From Nyssa sinensis (taxonomy: Eukaryota > Streptophyta > Magnoliopsida > Cornales > Nyssaceae): a stretch of 64,000 bases of DNA. Shown piece by piece: positions 58,150-64,000 of this stretch. Location: positions 6,563,501 to 6,627,500 of the forward strand of contig CM018041.1 of assembly GCA_008638375.1 (NCBI GenBank). Reading direction: 5' to 3'. The first letter of the stretch is position 1. Each line of letters starts with the position of its first letter. Both the position numbers and the translations under genes were made by a program. The notes beneath the pieces are model-generated. The model worked only from the letters and a program-made list of their open reading frames with translations. It ran no database searches and was not told where the DNA came from.

Positions 58150-61100
58150 CTATATATCGTAGCGAAACAGTGTCTGGGGAGTGAAAATGTACATCTCACA
58201 ATCGTGGGCATCAACTCGAGCACTAAATGATGCCACCACATCTCCCGCAACATCTTTGTGCTGTAACCATATCAAGAATAAATCGAGCTTTCAAATGTCG
58301 ACAAAAAAACTTAAAAGTTATGAAAATGGTATAATTGGAAAACTGATCTACTGTTATAAAAAAAATTTATTTCCCCAAGGTTTTTGTGATCTTTACAACT
58401 GATCAAAAAGCGGAATAGGATTCAGACTCCTACAGGTTTTAGAGTCACCTAAATCAAGCTGACCCAAGCAGGACCAAGTAAACCTGAGCCAGTTCCCAAC
58501 CAAATAAACTATAAGTTTGGCAAGGTCTATGATGCAGCCAAATATTCCAAATCAAGTTCAACAACATTGAATATTGGAGGCCAATGAATTTAAGATTGGC
58601 CAAATATTTACAGAGATATTTTGATTGCCAAAATATAGATTCAAAAAGATTCCAAAATATATGAGATGCATAAAGTAGGGTGATGAAGTACAAACCCACA
58701 AAGAGTTATTTTTTTCTTTTTCAAATCAAACAGAACTATTGTTTAGCATCAAACCAGAACTCATGTTTCATGCCGCAATGAAATAAATTTGGGGTAAGCC
58801 TTGAGGTGTGTGGAGGGCACCCATTGTTAGGCAAGATAGCCCATAATACCTTTTTTTTTTCTAATCATCAAACCAAGCCCCCCACACACCAGCCAAAATA
58901 CCTTTTTAGGTGTTCATTGAGGCCAGAAATCTCACCTTCCACAAATCTCTTATAGAGACTCTGGTACAGGATTCGAGTCCAAGTGCATCCCATCCAGCTG
59001 TAATAGTTGCAGCCTTTGAACATCGATTCCAGCAAGCAACAACCAAACGATGTCCAGATAAAGGACCAGCCCAAACCTGAAGACAGAATAATAATGGTAT
59101 GATATCATTCGCTTTACCAACAAAAATCAAAAGGGAATTGCAGCCTCTAAAACACGTTTGCTTCCCTTTTTCTCTTGTTTAACAGAAGAAAGAGTAACAT
59201 GTTTCACCCCAAAAGAAATCTGCCTAGCCAGAGTTCTGGTTCATCAGCTTCCCATGTTTAATAGCCCAACCGTGGTGGCACAAAGAATTGGAAAATTCTG
59301 GAGAGAATGCTTCTGGTCAACTCTTAAGGAAGATAGCAAGGAACATTTGATGATTGATCTAGAATGCTTCCCTCATGAATCTACAAATATTGGCAAGCGT
59401 AATCTGGTTGTAGAGATTCCCTTAAGAAACAACCTTTATTAGGCATGTGATTACGTGGACTGGGATTGTAAACTATCATGCAAAGAAACCTACAAATTCT
59501 ATTGAAAGTATCTCACCTTCAATTCCTCTATGTCACGACTGCAACACCGGGTCTTTCAGAATTGGGATTCGTGACTGGTCACCAAAGCTTTTTCAAATAC
59601 CAACTCAGTCTAATCATTCTATTGCAGTGGAATTCTTATTACAACTAAATTCAATTTGCATACATAACCTTAATTGAGTACAATCTCTCATGATTCTTCA
59701 CATATGATTCAAACTTCCTATGAGAGTCTATACAAAAGACAACTACTAATTTTTTTTTCCTGATCTTTCTCTGAACTTGTATCATTTGATGTCGAGCCAA
59801 TCTAATATTCACCTAAAAATGTTAAATATTGTAATAAGCTCAACAGCCCAGTGAGAGTCATATTGTTATCCAAGGGTTTGAAAATGGCATTTCAAATATA
59901 GAGCATATAATCTTTAAAGCAATCTAAATTTCACTTGTAAAATATGGTTCCAAATTTCAAATATTGGATTTCAAACGTAGTTGAGGATTCAAATTTGAGT
60001 CAAATATTTCTGATAACAGACTTCAGATTTCAATAGTTCAGACTTCAGAACTTCAAATAACAGTTCAAACTTCAGAGTTCAAATATACCAAAGATATAAA
60101 CATAAGCCACACTTCTATGGCCAGAAAATCAACCCGTGCTGACTAAGATCAAATTTCAGAGAAATAGTTCGAATACGCCATTACATGCGACTCACCACCA
60201 ATATACCCCGTGGCTAGGGTCCAAACAAAGCCAAAATCTAATTGATAATGACCAATTATAGGAGCATTTGAGCAACTTATGTCCATACAAAAATCGTAAA
60301 AAATCGAAATATCGTAAAATCGATTCAAATTCACGTCTAATACATATTTACTTTGTATATTTCAAACTGATACAATTCATAAGTAGCTAATTAAGTAATC
60401 TCAAATAAATGAAAGTACATATTACATAGCATTTATTTTTAAATAAATTCTAATTTTAAAAATAAGATTTTTTTTTAAATAGATAAAGGTTGGAATTCGA
60501 TAATGAATATTCAATAAAATCACAAGAATCGAACAATATTACAATAATATCACATTTCAAAACATTTTTTTAATACAATAAATATATATATATAGACATA
60601 TATACACACAAACAAAACCACCTCAGTATGACAAGAGACACTCACCTTAACTTTACTAAAACCTTCAATCCTTGTTTTGAAATCTTTCTCAAATATACTG
60701 TTCGGCCCCCTCTATTTTTTTTCTCCCCCCCCCCCCCCCTCCCCTCTCTCTCTCCCCTCCGCTTTTACAGTTTAACACACTACCCATACATATATATATA
60801 TATATATTGGGGGGGGGGGGGGGGGTGTATTCCTTGCGGACCAAGGCCAACTTAACTTCTGCCACTTTTTTCCCTTTTTTTGTTTTTTCTTGACTTTCTT
60901 AGTCTTTACTTGCAGACCACTCATCTACCCACGTCAATCTCTATCTTTATCTCTTTTCTATCTTCTTTTTTTTTCTTCTAAATCTGGTTACCAACTCCAA
61001 GCTTTCTCTTCAAGCCAAAGTAATTTTTTTTTCTTGTACTTCCCTTACTCTTCATTGGGACACACATAAGCATTTGGGTCAACTCTGTTAAGAATACTTT

Positions 61101-63986
61101 TTTCTCTCATATTTAATGCTCATTTATTGTATAACAACATTTTCTTTTCTTGGTTATTCCTACTAATCAAGGTACGGGACCTTGTTAGTATTCACACCGC
61201 CACTTGTCATATACAAATTCCCAAGAATAACACACCTATGAGTCTATTATTATTATTATTTACAAATTCCACTAGAAAATAAAATGATATTTAATATCCC
61301 AAAAGACACATGCTTGTCTCCCACTACTAAATTTATTGTGACTACAAAGAATCATTATATGAAATAAATTTTATTCATTTAAAATTCTAAATGCAAAGAC
61401 ATTTTCCCAATTCCATTACCCTTAAAAACAACGTTCACTTTCAAGAATCAGAACAATTTATAAGAATTTTACCAAGTATCATACTATATATTATAAATTT
61501 AACCTAAAAATTATTTAAAAAATAATCATTTTCATAATCCCAATTTAAATTAATTATTAACGCTTAATTCGATTTCGGAATATTACACTTGTCTTCAAAA
61601 TTGCGTATAAAACATTCCATTGGTTATGCTTTTATTAAAAGAATTCATGCAGTGCCTTTGGTCTTTTTTCCTTTCAGCAAAATGTAGGGAAAGGTGTAGG
61701 ACCCCTCCAGCAAAGAAGCAAACCAGAAAGAAGAAGGCCAGAACAACATCTCAACCCAGCGAACAAAGAATCAAAAACCATTCATGTTGATACTTTGAAG
61801 AATCGTTCAAATTAGAACCATTCATCATTCCTAGCTTTTCTTTTTTTGGCCCAATCCCTCTTGGATTTTTTTTTTAGTTGTGGGATGGAATAGACTTAAA
61901 AGCATAATGTTAATCATCTAGAATGCAACAGGGTCATTTTCCTTCCTAAATCAATTCTCTTCACTTCCCAAAGAGTGAATTTGGGCAGAATACCACCTTT
62001 TTTTCAGATAAGTAATTTGGGCAGAATACTACCAGAAATGCTAATCAGGAACTATTTGGGTAATTTGGGAGGACTCCAAGGAATTTATGATTACCTTAAC
62101 TCTTTGGCCGCTGGTTAGGAAAGAGTTAAGGCTTTTGCCACTTAGTGGTCTTATATATCCTCTAAATTTAAAGACAGCCTCTCCTCAGAGATTGAAGGGG
62201 AGTTGTTTCCTTTGCTCCAGGAATTCTCTACAGTGAGTCATGTAAAGATGAACATCAATATTTGTAATCTTTAAAATTCAGGTCATATTGGCAGTACTGA
62301 TTTCCAATTTTCTAAACCAGCTACAATGGTTTGAGTACTATAACGCTGAGTTCCTTTTTCTTCTTGGTGATTTCTTAGTGCACTATCAAAACTCTCCTTC
62401 TGAGGTGGACGGTGACTATGCAAGCGACATTTCACAGGCTTCCACAGTGACTTTTTACTTGAGATTTTTATAGTCTTCCACTAGATTTTTTTTACTTGAG
62501 TTTTGAGTTTTCCAGAATATCTATCACCAAGACATGGATATTGTTAAGGAAACAATTCATCCTTACCTCTACTGATGTGGATTCTTAGCTAAAATGCTGC
62601 CTCCTCCTCCAAGTTGTATCAGGAACTCTTTGCCCCCACAAGCAGTTTCCCCTTGGTTTCTTAAAACACAAACTAACATCTCTAAACCACTGTTAAAAAA
62701 GTTGGGTTTTGTGCTTGGTCGAGTTTTAAGGGTTGTACATTGAAATTATATAAATTGACCTAGAAAAATTTTCAATTTAGTGTTACTGAAGATTTGCCTG
62801 TGCATGGTGTTGTTACTCAGTACAAACAGTGTAAGAGGTGCCAAAGGGAAAGACCTGGAGGCAATCATCTGTCCCTGCTACATACACTTTCCTTCCTTGA
62901 ACCCCAAGCAGGTCTGCAAAAGTGGAAACAAATTACCATTTGCTTGGTTTTCTTGATATGATATGCAGAAAAAAATTTGACATGAAAAGATACCTATGAA
63001 CAAGCCGAGAAAGATAAAACTACAACATTTATGGAAAAAGTAAAACAAGAAGGGGAGGGAGGATGAAATATGACTTGATCTAACAAACTAAGAAGGCACC
63101 CAAAGAAGATTAGAAATAATGAAGACCAATTTACTCAAAGAGGGTTAGGAATAATGAAGAAAAATTTACTCCACTAAATATTACAGAGGTTGGAAATTAA
63201 AATTTGAAAAAAAAATGTGTTAAACCATCAAAACAACCATCTAATTCCCCACTCCTTCCCTCCAGAGAGGAAGAGTATAAAGCAGTTTTACCTTGATTTA
63301 CAGCAATGACCTCTTTATTGCTAATAATTTCTAATGTTTCTGCAGTCATGTTCCTTACATCACAACCAATCAAAAGAGGAGCCTGCATGTCCATGCAACA
63401 AATCTCTTAGTTTGCCAACAACTGAATAAGTTAGATGAATGTAAAGTAAAGGACTCCAGGAGGTCGGGGGTAGTGTCTTTATTTTCTGTTAGCCCCCTAG
63501 CAGGCTTGAACCAGAAGTTGGGTCCACATTCCTTTACATTGAGTGCTTAAATACTACGCATGACCGACCAAATAAATCCTGAAGCATACTAGCATTCAGA
63601 TATGCAGGCCGGCACAAGGGTTGGGATATAGATGTCTAACAATGAATAGTTGTGTCATAATAAAGAATGAAAAACAAAAAATAAACAAGGAAACCAAATT
63701 TCATAAACTGGCTGAATTATACTAATTTATCTATATAAGATAAAAAAAATGGAAAATGGTTGCAACAAAATCCTTCTAGCAATTAAAAAAAAGAATTCAG
63801 GTGCTATATAATGGGCTAATTACAGTAAAATAATCCAACACAAAAGCAGGAAACAAAAACAAAATAAGAAGTAGAGAGCAATCAAAAGGTTAACAGAGAG
63901 CACCTTCATCAAAGCCCAGATGCTAAAATGTGACCGGTATTCCTGGTAAGTCATGCCCCCATTGCCAACTTCTAACATATCTGGAT
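58150..63986 (-). CDS. Alpha-galactosidase (GH27), C-terminal five exons; 5' part outside the window
   Basis: Minus-strand exons: 63986-63904, 63382-63292, 62913-62855, 59076-58936, 58260-58150. All are GT-AG with matching phases and encode about 160 C-terminal residues plus TAG. Motifs in order: [60 protein letters not shown], and the C-terminal beta-domain ending [14 protein letters not shown]27 enzymes remove terminal alpha-galactose from raffinose-family sugars and galactolipids, usually in the cell wall or vacuole. The catalytic nucleophile and acid/base Asp lie in exons further right. It resembles the AGAL3-type gene recalled as At3g56310. Intron 62854-59077 is 3.8 kb. No breaks were seen. 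Confidence 0.94.
58261..58935 (-). other. Last intron of the alpha-galactosidase gene
   Basis: 675 bp between two well-defined exons. No mobile element or coding signal was recognised. Confidence 0.75.
59077..62854 (-). other. Large intron of the alpha-galactosidase gene
   Basis: 3,778 bp. Low-complexity sequence lies at 60720-60830: a C-run, CT-rich stretch, (AT)n and a G-run. Around 59930-60090 are many short near-repeats of cttcaaat/ttcagattt. At about 62080-62220 a stretch with aagagttaaggcttttgcc and ccacttagtggtcttatatatcc could be retroelement-derived. No gene was recognised. Confidence 0.6.
60720..60830. repeat. Low-complexity cluster: poly-C, (CT)n, (AT)n, poly-G
   Basis: A run of about 15 C, CT repeats, nine or more AT units and a run of about 17 G within 110 bp. 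The exact lengths may not be reliable in the assembly. Confidence 0.85.
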
Positions 63987-64000
63987 CTGCCAAAAGAGTA

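Overview
This is nuclear DNA from a flowering plant, probably a eudicot with a large, repeat-rich genome. The genes have GT-AG introns, (CT/GA)n and (AT)n microsatellites are common, and the non-coding space is packed with decayed non-LTR retrotransposons, hAT-type elements and SINEs. The species cannot be named from the sequence. All gene models were built by hand from reading frames, splice sites and recognisable protein families; no search was run.

Four host genes are present. (1) 503-1209 (+): the last two coding exons of a mitochondrial-type Mn superoxide dismutase, whose 5' part lies left of the window. (2) 2143-6246 (-): a complete six-exon TRM1-type tRNA (guanine-26-N2)-dimethyltransferase with a plastid-like N-terminus, 424 aa. 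(3) 10211-56374 (+): a nine-exon PAP/OAS1-type nucleotidyltransferase gene 46 kb long, because intron 2 (28.4 kb) and intron 6 (12.6 kb) are full of mobile DNA. Exon 3 carries one extra base that breaks the frame, and exon 7 holds nine tandem 18-residue repeats. (4) 58150-63986 (-): the last five exons of a GH27 alpha-galactosidase that starts beyond the right edge. The genes lie in two convergent pairs, SOD/TRM1 and nucleotidyltransferase/alpha-galactosidase. From memory, the set resembles a neighbourhood on Arabidopsis chromosome 3 (around At3g56310-At3g56350), so this looks like an old conserved block stretched by insertions.

Intron 2 (12008-40369) holds antisense LINE copies between 15 and 29 kb: one long copy at 15.2-19.9 kb interrupted by three hAT-type elements, plus several 3' tails. 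It also holds a SINE with a 17-bp target duplication, a Copia fragment, a LINE inserted into another LINE with a 20-21 bp target duplication (32.1-34.8 kb), a deleted LINE with an ORF1/DUF4283-like region, a probable LTR and an RTE-clade remnant. From 30.8 kb to the 3' end all recognisable non-LTR elements lie in the sense direction.

Intron 6 (42246-54796) holds a long sense LINE (44.5-51.9 kb) split by a MITE nested in a MITE, by a 1.36-kb near-palindrome and by another block containing a MITE. After it come a LINE tail and an RTE remnant that ends in fresh-looking tandem duplications just before exon 7. The most notable points are the exon 3 frameshift with a possible in-frame rescue acceptor, the 9 x 18-aa repeat, and the long inverted repeats inside a transcribed gene.
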